A stretch of 15,732 bases of DNA, from positions 1-15,732 of the forward strand of contig UQPQ01000056.1 in NCBI GenBank assembly GCA_900542985.1, in the 5' to 3' direction. A program made the position numbers and the translations under genes. Each line of letters begins with the position of its first letter. The stretch's first letter is position 1. The notes below the pieces were generated by a model that saw only the letters and a program-made list of their open reading frames with translations, ran no database searches and was not told the origin of the DNA. Shown piece after piece: positions 1 through 6,266 of this stretch. Source of the DNA: an uncultured Bacteroides sp. Lineage in GTDB: Bacteria; Bacteroidota; Bacteroidia; Bacteroidales; Bacteroidaceae.

Positions 1-50
1 GTAGCTGACTACGGATCAGCCGGTTACAGGTTTGAATCCTGTCGCGGTCA
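1..50 (+). tRNA. tRNA-Arg (anticodon ACG), 3' part only
   Basis: The window opens inside a tRNA. Bases 4-8 (GCTGA) pair with 16-20 (TCAGC) around the seven-base loop CTACGGA, giving anticodon ACG at 11-13, which is arginine (read as ICG after A34 deamination). Bases 21-25 are the short variable loop. Bases 26-42 form a T arm with a perfect 5-bp stem (ACAGG/CCTGT) around TTTGAAT. Bases 43-49 are the 3' acceptor strand and base 50 is the discriminator A. The following bases are CAAAA, so CCA is not encoded. The 5' half, including the D arm, lies outside the window. Confidence 0.93.
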
Positions 51-53
51 CAA

Positions 54-96
54 AAGAAACCACCTCAAATTTATTTTGAAGTGGTTTCTTTTTTTT
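54..96 (+). terminator. Rho-independent terminator of the tRNA-Arg gene, probably bidirectional
   Basis: Bases 54-63 pair with 81-90, and after one mismatch (64 against 80) bases 65-69 pair with 75-79, leaving a short AT loop. The stem runs into a T tract at 85-96, a classic intrinsic terminator four bases after the tRNA end. Read on the other strand the stem is followed by TTTTG, so it may also stop leftward transcription from the acetyltransferase side. Confidence 0.88.
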
Positions 97-291
97 AGTA
101 TCAGATTAAGCGATTTGAAATTTCTCCCCAATAATGTGAGTTCGAAATAATAATAAACACATTTATCTGATAATCCATCATATGGCGATACCTGAAACAC
201 CTTTTTCACGTCAGGTCTCCTATAACCGAAAAACTTATGCCAAACATTATCATTAAAATCAATATAATTTCTTTTTCCATCTCATATCGAT
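97..291 (-). other. Spacer with a possible relic of coding sequence
   Basis: About 195 bases separate the acetyltransferase stop from the tRNA terminator. On the minus strand one frame is open from 281 down into the terminator and reads with protein-like character (for example NVWHKFFGYR near 250-220 and SPYDGLSDK near 182-156), but it has no start codon and begins right after a stop. A second frame gives a 24-residue hydrophobic peptide from an ATG at 278-280 to a stop at 206-208. Either could be chance or decayed sequence. I recognise no family and see no clear promoter here. Confidence 0.25.
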
Positions 292-813
292 TTATATTTT
301 TCTAATTAATCGTGCCGGATTTCCAGCTACTATGGTATCGGGTTCAACATCATGTGTAACAACACTGCCTGCCCCGACTACACTGTTCTCACCGACTGTT
401 ACCCCTGGAAGAATGGTAGCTCCGGCACCTATCCACACTCTTCGACAAACATGTATGGGTTTACATGTAATCACCATACGGTTCTCAAGATCGTGATTAT
501 TCGATATGAGTTGTACGTTGGCTGCAATCTGAACATCATCATCGATTGTAATGCCTCCAGCCGACATCATCAGACAGCCATTCATGATAATAACGTTATT
601 CCCAATCTTCACGTTATGCGGGCGAATGACGGTAAGCGGAGTATTCACCCTACTGTTTGCTCCCATGCTCGGGAAAAGTTTGTGCAGCAGATTGTCGTAT
701 TCTTCTGTCATTGGCATGGTGTGGTTTAGCCGGAACACAAGTTGTGCATGTTCTTTGGCTAAGGCAAGTTCTTCTGCGCTCTGACGCGCACAATCAATTC
801 TGATTTCTTCCAT
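292..813 (-). CDS. Hexapeptide-repeat O-acetyltransferase, maltose/galactoside acetyltransferase-like
   Basis: This is a left-handed beta-helix acetyltransferase that should move acetyl from acetyl-CoA to a hydroxyl of a sugar or another small molecule in the cytoplasm. Counting from the ATG at 811-813 (173 aa), an N-terminal helical part (1-50) precedes hexapeptide repeats from about 60 to 165. The segment SNNHD at 104-108 holds the expected catalytic His107. The motif VWIGAGATILPGV (126-138) and the tail IVAGNPARLIRKI are hallmarks of the family. I prefer the ATG at 813, which overlaps the upstream SDR by 20 bp. The same frame is open to a TTG at 867 with an ATG at 837, but those starts would overlap the SDR by 44-74 bp. 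It is the last gene of the cluster. The acceptor cannot be read from sequence. Confidence 0.85.
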   Translation of the reverse strand: MEEIRIDCARQSAEELALAKEHAQLVFRLNHTMPMTEEYDNLLHKLFPSMGANSRVNTPLTVIRPHNVKIGNNVIIMNGCLMMSAGGITIDDDVQIAANVQLISNNHDLENRMVITCKPIHVCRRVWIGAGATILPGVTVGENSVVGAGSVVTHDVEPDTIVAGNPARLIRKI

Positions 814-1645
814 TTTTATTGGGATTAAGTGGTCCATAAAAATAAGATGCTGTTGCTCCACCATCAATCAAGAAGTCTGATCCGGTAATAAAAGCACCTT
901 TTTCACTTAATATGAGTTCAGCTAAATGTGCTATTTCATCCGCTGTTCCAGGACGACCAGCAGGACATCGGACAAACATGTTTTTATAAAATTCACCACG
1001 TATCCCATTTAATTCGTCTATCGCGAGCGGAGTGATTATAATACCCGGAGAGATGGAATTTATCCTTGCTCCCCGTTCTCCCCATTTAACAGCTTCTGCC
1101 ATAACCCGTTTCACATTACATCTTTTAGCCAGCTGATATGCATGTAACGTGTCTCTGATATTCTCTTTTCTAAGAATGTCAAGACTCAACAAATCTTTTG
1201 AGGGCGTTGTTGCCAATAGTTCATCTATCTCGGGTGGTAGCGCCGGTAACCGATGCCCGGATTGACTGGAAACAGTTATACCACTTCCTCCTTGGGATAT
1301 GACCTTACCCACTTCTTCTAATAGAACAGCAGTTCCATAAAGATCCACCTTCAAAATTGTTTCTATGGATGCCTGACTGGGGGATACACCTGCCGAGTTC
1401 ACCAAATACTTAATCTCCCCGTACTTTAACGCTTCGTCAATCAGAGAAAGAATAGAACTTCTTGATGAAAGATCGGCCATTATTGCAACCACATCAAACC
1501 CAATGTTTTTCAATAGACAAGCAACATTCTGTACCTTTTCCAGACTCTTATCAGCGACAATAATCTGTTTGCCTGTTCCTATACGGCGGATAATGGCATG
1601 ACCGATTTCTCCTGCTCCAATCCAAATAATAACTTCCTTTTTCAT
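794..1645 (-). CDS. Short-chain dehydrogenase/reductase (SDR) with a long pre-Tyr loop
   Basis: This is a 283-aa Rossmann-fold oxidoreductase of the SDR family, expected to be cytosolic and to act on a carbonyl or alcohol with NAD(P). The glycine-rich nucleotide motif is G10-A-G12-E-I-G15. Asp32 at the end of strand 2 would favour NAD. NSAG at 83-86 matches the NNAG motif, serines at 126-129 fit the catalytic Ser, and Y170-x3-K174 is the catalytic pair. ISPGIIITP at 198-206 and the C-terminal FLIDGGA are typical. The spacing from Ser to Tyr is about 41-44 residues, against about 13 in classical SDRs, so there is an insertion at 130-168. It begins one base after the stop of the broken alcohol dehydrogenase (TAA-g-ATG), so the two were cotranscribed. 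The substrate is unknown. Confidence 0.88.
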   Translation of the reverse strand: MKKEVIIWIGAGEIGHAIIRRIGTGKQIIVADKSLEKVQNVACLLKNIGFDVVAIMADLSSRSSILSLIDEALKYGEIKYLVNSAGVSPSQASIETILKVDLYGTAVLLEEVGKVISQGGSGITVSSQSGHRLPALPPEIDELLATTPSKDLLSLDILRKENIRDTLHAYQLAKRCNVKRVMAEAVKWGERGARINSISPGIIITPLAIDELNGIRGEFYKNMFVRCPAGRPGTADEIAHLAELILSEKGAFITGSDFLIDGGATASYFYGPLNPNKNGRNQN

Positions 1646-1646
1646 C

Positions 1647-2524
1647 TTATTTTAATGTTTTCATATCAATGACATAACGGAATTTTACTTTTCCATTCAG
1701 AACATTCTGATAAGCCTCGTCTATCTGTTTCCCATCAGCTTTGATTATTTCGACTTCAGGATAGATGCTGTTCTTTACCGAATAATCCAACATTTCCTGT
1801 GTCTCCTTTATGCCACCGATTTGCGAACCGAACACTTTACGCCTTGCCCCTGGCAATACGAAGTCTGCAACCGTTATGGCTGGCATATTACGAAAAGCAG
1901 GAAGTCCCACTATGCCTAACTGCCCGTCAAATTTCAGCATTTTCAGATCCATGATTGGCTCATATTTAGCAGGAATGGTTGACAAGATAAAGTCGAACGT
2001 CTTGTCAAGTCCTTTCAAATCTTCCGGATTATTTACGTTCACATAGCGGACGGCTCCCATACGCAATGCATCTTCACGTTTGTCTTCCATTTGCCATGAT
2101 AGGTCATGATTGCCCCTTCTTCACAGTACTGTTCCAAATCATGCTTACAGGCATCACAGTGACGACAAGAACCAATCATGCACCCGATACCTGCATAGTC
2201 ACCAACCTTAAAGCGTGTGACATCTTTCCCGATAGCCACCACCCGTCCGGCAATCTCATGACCGGGAACCATCGGATATTTCTCTTCGCCCCAATCGGCA
2301 AATACATGGTGTAGATCACTGTGGCAGATACCAGCATACAAGATTTCAATCTGTATGTCATGGTCGCCAACGACGTGACGGGTAAATTCATAAGGTTTGA
2401 AATGTCCATTCTCTTCATAGACTGCAAATCCCTTTGCCGGAATACGTTCATCATTGTTTTGCGCAAATAATGCTGTCACAGCCGTCAAAATCAATATCAT
2501 TGTTGAAATCAAATTCTTTTTCAT
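1647..2524 (-). pseudogene. Zinc-dependent alcohol dehydrogenase (CAD/YahK-like) with signal peptide, broken by internal deletion and frameshift
   Basis: Two adjacent reading frames carry the two ends of one medium-chain dehydrogenase. The 5' part (from ATG 2522-2524, preceded by AAAGGA) starts with a signal-peptide-like MKKNLISTMILILTAVTALFAQ. It then shows the GroES-like domain: GICHSD and GHE zinc-site motifs, and the four structural-zinc cysteines in CRHCDACKHDLEQYC. This frame ends at 2039. The 3' part, in another frame from about 2090 to 1647, matches the C-terminal half from the end of the Rossmann domain (KREDALRMGA) to the C-terminus. The middle, which should hold the cofactor glycine motif and the third catalytic-zinc ligand, is missing. 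I estimate a loss of about 90 codons near 2085-2095. The reading frame also shifts, so the product cannot be an active enzyme. Confidence 0.87.
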
Positions 2525-2547
2525 TGTCTTATTTTCCTTTATTTTGT

Positions 2548-3594
2548 TCATTGTAATGTCCGCTTAAAAAACTCCGTCAATTTTTTCACCGCTAGACCAA
2601 CCGCTTCCGATTTATCGTAAAGGTCGATATGTGAGTAGCCCGGTACAGTGAATACCTCCTTGTCTTTACCGGGAAGTGCCTTGTAGAAACGTTCTGTTTG
2701 CCATTCGGAATCAGCTTTTTCGCCGACCACGAGCAGGACGGGTTGCGTCAGTAGATAGATATTCTCGATGGCAGAAAATGCCATCTTTGTGGCTTGACTG
2801 CGGCGCAGATAAAAATTGTCGGCACGCGGATGCCATGCACGAGCGGTACGATAGTATTCATAACCCTCACGAAAAGATGGCGCAGTATTTTCATCCGGTT
2901 CAGGACACATATAAACTTTCATTAGTTCCGAACCACGAGCTTCACGAGTACGCTGTTCCGAAACATCCTCCAGCAGCGCGATTTGTTCTTCCACGCTTCG
3001 GCCTCTTAACCAACTTTCCCTGTTGGCGGCCCCTATATCCGCCGCACTGACACCAGCCACGGCACGGATACGTCGTTCGGTGGGAGCAGTTGCAATTACA
3101 TATCCGCCTCCTGCACAAAGACCGAGTGCACCGATGCAATGTTCATTTACAAAAGGAAGCGTAACCAGATAATCCACGGCATAGCGGATGTCCTCCACCC
3201 GTTCATACGGAGCTTCCGACCAGTGGGGCGTGCCACCGCTCTCTCCGGCATAGGTGGCATCGAATGCAAGAGTGACAAAACCGTTCTCTGCTAAGCGATA
3301 GGCATACAGTCCTGCGGATTGTTCCTTGACACTTCCTGCTGGATGGATACTAAGGACTACAGGATATTTTTGTGTTTTATCAAACCCTTTTGGTAGAAAC
3401 AGATTGCCTACCAATACAATATTGTTGCTCCTCAGGAATGAAACCTTGCGGACAATCACCCCACTTGTCGTATCGACAGGTGTTACCACATAGTTTTCAG
3501 TCTGCGGAACGCCAGGAAGTCCGTCGTTCTGTTGCGCCTTTGCGCCCGATATGACGAACAGCAAGGCTATTGCATATAAGATTTTCTTTTTCAT
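2548..3594 (-). CDS. Exported alpha/beta hydrolase, dienelactone-hydrolase-like with Cys nucleophile
   Basis: This 348-aa protein begins with a cleavable signal peptide (1-20, ending AKA before QQND), so it should act in the periplasm. The hydrolase core follows: an oxyanion-region HPAGS at 84-88 and a nucleophile elbow GLCAGGG at 158-164, in which Cys160 replaces the usual Ser as in dienelactone hydrolases. An acidic candidate is Asp295 in ADSEW, and the C-terminal catalytic His is His322 in GYSHID. About 348 residues fits larger exported members; the classical dienelactone hydrolase is about 235. Its TGA overlaps an ATG of the alcohol dehydrogenase frame by ATGA, although that gene more likely starts at 2524. 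The substrate is unknown; an ester or lactone is the natural guess. Confidence 0.85.
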   Translation of the reverse strand: MKKKILYAIALLFVISGAKAQQNDGLPGVPQTENYVVTPVDTTSGVIVRKVSFLRSNNIVLVGNLFLPKGFDKTQKYPVVLSIHPAGSVKEQSAGLYAYRLAENGFVTLAFDATYAGESGGTPHWSEAPYERVEDIRYAVDYLVTLPFVNEHCIGALGLCAGGGYVIATAPTERRIRAVAGVSAADIGAANRESWLRGRSVEEQIALLEDVSEQRTREARGSELMKVYMCPEPDENTAPSFREGYEYYRTARAWHPRADNFYLRRSQATKMAFSAIENIYLLTQPVLLVVGEKADSEWQTERFYKALPGKDKEVFTVPGYSHIDLYDKSEAVGLAVKKLTEFFKRTLQ

Positions 3595-3633
3595 TTTTTG
3601 ACCTTTATGTTATTACTAAAATTGTCTAACTTC

Positions 3634-3681
3634 CTACAGCCTTTTTATAAGTTTTGCAGGATTACCTCTAACAATGAGCTT
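3634..3681 (-). pseudogene. Relic: last codons of a hexapeptide-repeat acetyltransferase
   Basis: On the minus strand, codons from 3678 to the TAG at 3634-3636 read LIVRGNPAKLIKRL-stop. The GNPAKLI signature is the near-invariant C-terminal end of xenobiotic/maltose-type hexapeptide acetyltransferases. Nothing upstream in this frame belongs to such a protein: a few codons earlier the sequence becomes the NTF2-like relic in a different frame. This is a stump of a deleted gene, distinct from the intact acetyltransferase at 292-813, whose tail reads GNPARLIRKI. Confidence 0.65.
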
Positions 3682-3685
3682 TAGA

Positions 3686-3820
3686 CTAACACACACCAGT
3701 CATGTGAACGAGTATAAAACCATCCTCAAGCAATCATCCGAGGGCTGTGCGGTCCTTGTCTATCATGTAACGGTACATCTCACTGTAACACAGGCCTATT
3801 TTATTTCGGTTTGCTTCCAT
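3686..3820 (-). pseudogene. Relic: N-terminus of a second NTF2-like (DUF4440/SnoaL-like) protein
   Basis: From the ATG at 3818-3820 the minus strand reads 28 codons (starting MEANRNKIG, then YSEMYRYMIDKD). An in-frame TGA at 3734-3736 follows, then the same frame continues LLEDGFILVHMTG before ending at TAG 3686-3688. The pattern of a MYRxMI-KD helix followed by a short loop and F-x-LVHMTG strand is the start of small DUF4440/SnoaL-like proteins of about 125-150 aa. The rest of the gene is absent and the sequence runs into the acetyltransferase stump. It therefore has one nonsense codon and a large 3' deletion. The assignment rests on pattern recognition of a 44-codon segment. Confidence 0.6.
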
Positions 3821-3866
3821 ATTCCCAGCGTATAACAAAAGAGGAATAACAAGCAGAAAACAAGTA

Positions 3867-4313
3867 TTAAGCTAACGGCGGCACAGACGAATAAACGAAA
3901 TGTTGCTTACGTTCTGCAATCCACCAGCGTCCTTCCACTTTCTCATACTTGTCATAATAACGCACAGCGTGCAAAGTCAGTTTGTCTTTACCATCTTCTT
4001 CTGTCACAAGCGTAGCGATAGCGTAACAGATGCCGGTAGCATGTGTTTCATCAATGAAGTTCACCACCTGTTGTCCATTCTGGTGGAACGATACTTTTGC
4101 CGCCCCAAAAGCCTTATACTGCGTAATCATGTCTTCTACATTATTGATATCCATACCCAGTGCTTCGCCGAAATAGACTTTTAGTTTTACATCAGGGCGG
4201 AAGATTTCACGATAGTAATCCTGATTGTTCTTATCCGATTCAGTTGCATAACGGTCTACTAAATCCTTCAACGCTATGCGGTCTTCCATTTCTTGTTTCA
4301 TATCTCGTATCAT
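3867..4313 (-). CDS. SnoaL-like / NTF2-like fold protein
   Basis: This 148-aa protein has the layout of the SnoaL-like domain (NTF2-like cone fold). An N-terminal helix pair (residues about 5-38, DRIALKDLVDRYATESD) comes before the strands, with helix EDMITQYKAFG near 60-70, strand HATGICYAIATLV, and a late WWIAERKQHF segment. Members are small cytosolic enzymes or binding proteins, including isomerases, dehydratases and ketosteroid-isomerase relatives. The specific reaction cannot be read here. There is no signal peptide. ATG 4311-4313 is used; ATGs at 4301 and 4292 are possible. It is the first gene of the minus-strand cluster, divergent from the AraC regulator, with a TAnnTTTG promoter about 20 bp upstream, so it is the likeliest direct target of that regulator. 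Confidence 0.82.
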   Translation of the reverse strand: MIRDMKQEMEDRIALKDLVDRYATESDKNNQDYYREIFRPDVKLKVYFGEALGMDINNVEDMITQYKAFGAAKVSFHQNGQQVVNFIDETHATGICYAIATLVTEEDGKDKLTLHAVRYYDKYEKVEGRWWIAERKQHFVYSSVPPLA

Positions 4314-4333
4314 TTATTCATTGATTTTGGCCA

Positions 4334-4341
4334 CAAATTTA
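4334..4341 (-). promoter_or_regulatory. Bacteroides-type -7 box for the minus-strand cluster
   Basis: Read on the minus strand, 4341-4334 is TAAATTTG, a full match to the Bacteroides -7 consensus TAnnTTTG. It lies 20 bases before the ATG of the NTF2-like gene. No good TTTG -33 element sits at the usual 19-21 bp upstream, which is what one expects of an activator-dependent promoter. The first operator repeat begins 25 bp further upstream. Confidence 0.6.
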
Positions 4342-4365
4342 AGTTCCTCACAGTTATCCGATGTT

Positions 4366-4409
4366 ATACAAAACACGGATACACTTCACACATTCACAGA
4401 TTTTTATCT
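4366..4409 (+). promoter_or_regulatory. Operator repeat unit 1 (putative AraC-family binding site)
   Basis: This 44-bp unit matches unit 2 at 33 of 44 positions. It begins ATACAAAACACGGATAC and contains a second, weaker half-site CACAGATTT; the two GAT cores (4378-4380 and 4399-4401) are 21 bp apart, two helical turns. Two half-sites in direct orientation two turns apart is the usual geometry for the two HTH motifs of an AraC-family protein. It lies nearer to the minus-strand promoter. Confidence 0.6.
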
Positions 4410-4438
4410 CTATTACAATCAGCTAATTAGATGACATG

Positions 4439-4482
4439 ATACAAAATACGGATATGTTTCACAAAAACACGGATTTTATTCA
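4439..4482 (+). promoter_or_regulatory. Operator repeat unit 2 (putative AraC-family binding site)
   Basis: This second copy lies 73 bp after unit 1 (about seven helical turns) and in the same orientation. It begins ATACAAAATACGGATAT; the half-site cores CGGAT fall at 4449-4453 and 4470-4474, again 21 bp apart. Its right end is about 30 bp before the -7 box of the regulator gene, so it could control autoregulation. With unit 1 on the same face of the helix, looping or cooperative binding is possible. Confidence 0.6.
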
Positions 4483-4512
4483 TTCCTGTAAGAAAAAGCC
4501 GATAATGTTCCT

Positions 4513-4520
4513 TACATTTG
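4513..4520 (+). promoter_or_regulatory. Bacteroides-type -7 box for the AraC-family gene
   Basis: TACATTTG is a full match to TAnnTTTG, 22 bases before the ATG of the regulator. No -33 TTTG is seen at the expected distance, again hinting at dependence on an activator bound at the upstream repeat. Confidence 0.6.
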
Positions 4521-4542
4521 TGAATGCAATCAAAAGAACTCT

Positions 4543-5445
4543 ATGGAAAAGAAATTATTGGATATAAAAACGATTACTGAGTACAACGACATGCTCGGGA
4601 TGGAAACCCTGCATCCGCAAGTCAGCGTGATAGACCTTTCGAAAGCCAACCCCATGCGCCACATGCGTCACACGTTCAGTTTTTATGTGGTATTCCTGAA
4701 AGATGAGAAGAATTGCGAACTGATTTATGGTCGCCAACGATATGACTATCAGAAAGGATCAGTGATATGTTTGGCTCCGGAACAAATCATCGGTATTGAG
4801 GATACAGGCGAGAAGTTCCAGCCACAGGGTTATGCATTATGTTTTCACCCCGACCTTATTCGTGGCACAAATTTAGGTCGTAACATCAAGGAATATACGT
4901 TCTTCTCTTATAACGTAAATGAGGCATTGCACTTGTCGGAGCGTGAACGCCATACTTTCATAGACTGTCTGATGAAGATACAAGAGGAACTTCAGCATCC
5001 CATTGACCGTATGAGCAAGCGACTGATATCCAATAATATCGAGTTACTACTCAATTATTGCCTGCGTTTCTATGAACGCCAATTTATCACACGACAGGAC
5101 GCCAATCGCGATATTCTGACCCGCTTCGAGACATTACTCGACAACTATTTCACAGGTGGTAATGCCATGCAGAAAGGGCTACCCACTGTAAAGTATTGTG
5201 CCGGAGAACTATGCCTTTCACCCAACTACTTTGGAGATTTGATCAAAAAAGAGACCGGAAAGACGGCATTGGAGTATATCCAATATAAAATAATGGACAT
5301 TGCCAAAGAAAAATTGTTGGTACCTTCCAATTCCATCAGTCAAATAGCATACAGTCTTGGGTTTCAATATCCGCAGCACTTTACTCGGGTATTCAAAAAA
5401 CTGACGGGATGTACTCCTAATGAATACAGGCTTATCGGATTATAG
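4543..5445 (+). CDS. AraC-family transcriptional regulator
   Basis: This 300-aa protein has the size and order of a classical AraC-family regulator. The N-terminal part (about 1-170) fits a cupin-like effector domain (strands around SFYVVFLKD 46-54 and GSVICLAPEQ 72-81). The C-terminal part (about 195-300) holds the two HTH motifs. The first is around 213-235 (AGELCLSPNYFGDLIKKETG). The second, better conserved, spans 262-296 (ISQIAYSLGF, then HFTRVFKKLTGCTPNEYR), the family signature. It is the only intact gene on the plus strand in this part and is divergent from the NTF2/hydrolase/dehydrogenase cluster, with two operator-like repeats in between. It probably activates that cluster and itself in response to an unknown small molecule. 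Confidence 0.92.
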   Translation: MEKKLLDIKTITEYNDMLGMETLHPQVSVIDLSKANPMRHMRHTFSFYVVFLKDEKNCELIYGRQRYDYQKGSVICLAPEQIIGIEDTGEKFQPQGYALCFHPDLIRGTNLGRNIKEYTFFSYNVNEALHLSERERHTFIDCLMKIQEELQHPIDRMSKRLISNNIELLLNYCLRFYERQFITRQDANRDILTRFETLLDNYFTGGNAMQKGLPTVKYCAGELCLSPNYFGDLIKKETGKTALEYIQYKIMDIAKEKLLVPSNSISQIAYSLGFQYPQHFTRVFKKLTGCTPNEYRLIGL

Positions 5446-5515
5446 TAATTCTTTAATGAGGGGGTATCGTTTCATATATGATTGAGGATAAGAGGAGCAA
5501 GCATCGCAACAACCT

Positions 5516-5715
5516 CAACCATATGAGTGGTTTGTGGAACCGGAGAAAGGAGTATTGCTTCCCATGACCATCTTCATCAAAAAAGTCTGCAGGAAACCTA
5601 TATCAGCATCAGTTTAGTTGACTCCACGCCCTTGCGCGTATGCCGTTGCCAAAGAGTTCTGATTCATAAGACATTTGAAGGGCTTGCTGAACGTGGAAAG
5701 TGTTCCATGAGATAG
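5516..5715 (+). pseudogene. Fragment of an IS982-like transposase, frameshifted and truncated
   Basis: Two frames together give an internal stretch of an IS982-family DDE transposase. Frame one (5516 to about 5590) reads YEWFVEPEKGVLLPMTIFIKKVC, split here as YEWFVEPEKG and VLLPMTIFIKKVC, which corresponds to the family's YNRFVELE...LLP-TIFIK segment. Frame two (about 5600-5712) continues ISLVDSTPLRVC, HKTFEGLAERGKCSM, which carries the first catalytic Asp (VDST). It then stops at TAG 5713-5715, where intact members go on with a WFFGFKLHL segment. The N-terminus, the rest of the catalytic core and the terminal inverted repeats are not recognisable. It is a dead remnant of an insertion. Confidence 0.7.
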
Positions 5716-5900
5716 TGATTCATGATTCTATTTGCCCATTAGAATCGACGACGTCGGCTATACAACCGCCCACGTTGAATGTACAGACAACGACGACAAC
5801 TCTGCAATCAACGACGGGAATTAAAGCTCTCTACACTCCTTATCACCTGTCTATTCCTGATCCATCATTATCTGCCAGGAAAGGCAGTAAAGACAAAACA
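5716..5900 (+). other. Non-coding stretch after the transposase fragment
   Basis: About 185 bases contain no gene I can support. The part 5750-5822 is rich in ACGACG words (CGACGACGTCGG near 5751, AACGACGACAAC near 5789, CAACGACGGG near 5810) and is richer in GC than its surroundings. Short frames are open on both strands but show no start site or recognised family. It may be a repeat-associated or decayed sequence. Confidence 0.3.
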
Positions 5901-5933
5901 AAAAGGCCACCCCGAAATTGAGATGACCTTTTC
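5901..5933 (-). terminator. Intrinsic terminator of the small HTH gene
   Basis: AAAAGG at 5902-5907 pairs with CCTTTT at 5928-5933. The inner stem is partly mismatched (CA 5909-5910 with TG 5925-5926). On the minus strand the hairpin is followed by TTTTTGTTTTG. It lies 22 bases past the stop of the 86-aa HTH gene. Confidence 0.6.
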
Positions 5934-5954
5934 CTATAATTTCTTCTACTGATT

Positions 5955-6215
5955 TTAGACTGAAGCTTGTTCTTCTTTCAGAATGGCAATAGCTTTATCA
6001 AGCACTGTGGTATCATCCAACATTACCAAGCCTCCATCCGGTCCGGGTTCCAAATGAATACCTACACTTTTACCATCTTTAAAATTGTGTCCTCCAAAAA
6101 AGTTACGTACAGTTTCAACACTTATATTTAACTCATCGGCAATACGATGCATACTGCCACTGGGTAATGAATCTTTAATTTTACGAAGTTCATTAAAAGT
6201 TATTGTTCTGTTCAT
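5955..6215 (-). CDS. Small helix-turn-helix DNA-binding protein
   Basis: This 86-aa protein carries an HTH around residues 22-41 (MHRIADELNISVETVRNFFG), the look of a LacI/repressor-type recognition unit. A glycine-rich strand segment (HLEPGPDGGLVMLDD) and a C-terminal helix follow. The rest of a LacI-type repressor, such as a sugar-binding domain, is absent, so it is a stand-alone small regulator or a nucleoid-associated protein. It has its own promoter and terminator, which separates it from the bat operon upstream. I recognise the pattern as a conserved small protein of Bacteroides but know no function or target. Confidence 0.8.
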   Translation of the reverse strand: MNRTITFNELRKIKDSLPSGSMHRIADELNISVETVRNFFGGHNFKDGKSVGIHLEPGPDGGLVMLDDTTVLDKAIAILKEEQASV

Positions 6216-6266
6216 AGTAGTCTAAGATTTTTAAGCGTTAAACAGATTAATTGTTAAATCACGATA

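Noticed and set aside
1..50. Attachment-site duplication of the tRNA 3' end elsewhere in the window
   Set aside because: I looked for a second copy of the T-arm/acceptor sequence and saw none, so integration at this tRNA cannot be shown from this window.
190..216. Inverted repeat ACCTGA / TCAGGT as a terminator of the acetyltransferase gene
   Set aside because: The stem is only 6 bp with a 15-base loop and no T tract follows it on the minus strand.
814..867. Longer acetyltransferase starting at TTG 867 or ATG 837
   Set aside because: These starts would overlap the SDR gene by 44-74 bp, and the extra residues do not look like the family N-terminus. The ATG at 813 gives a normal length.
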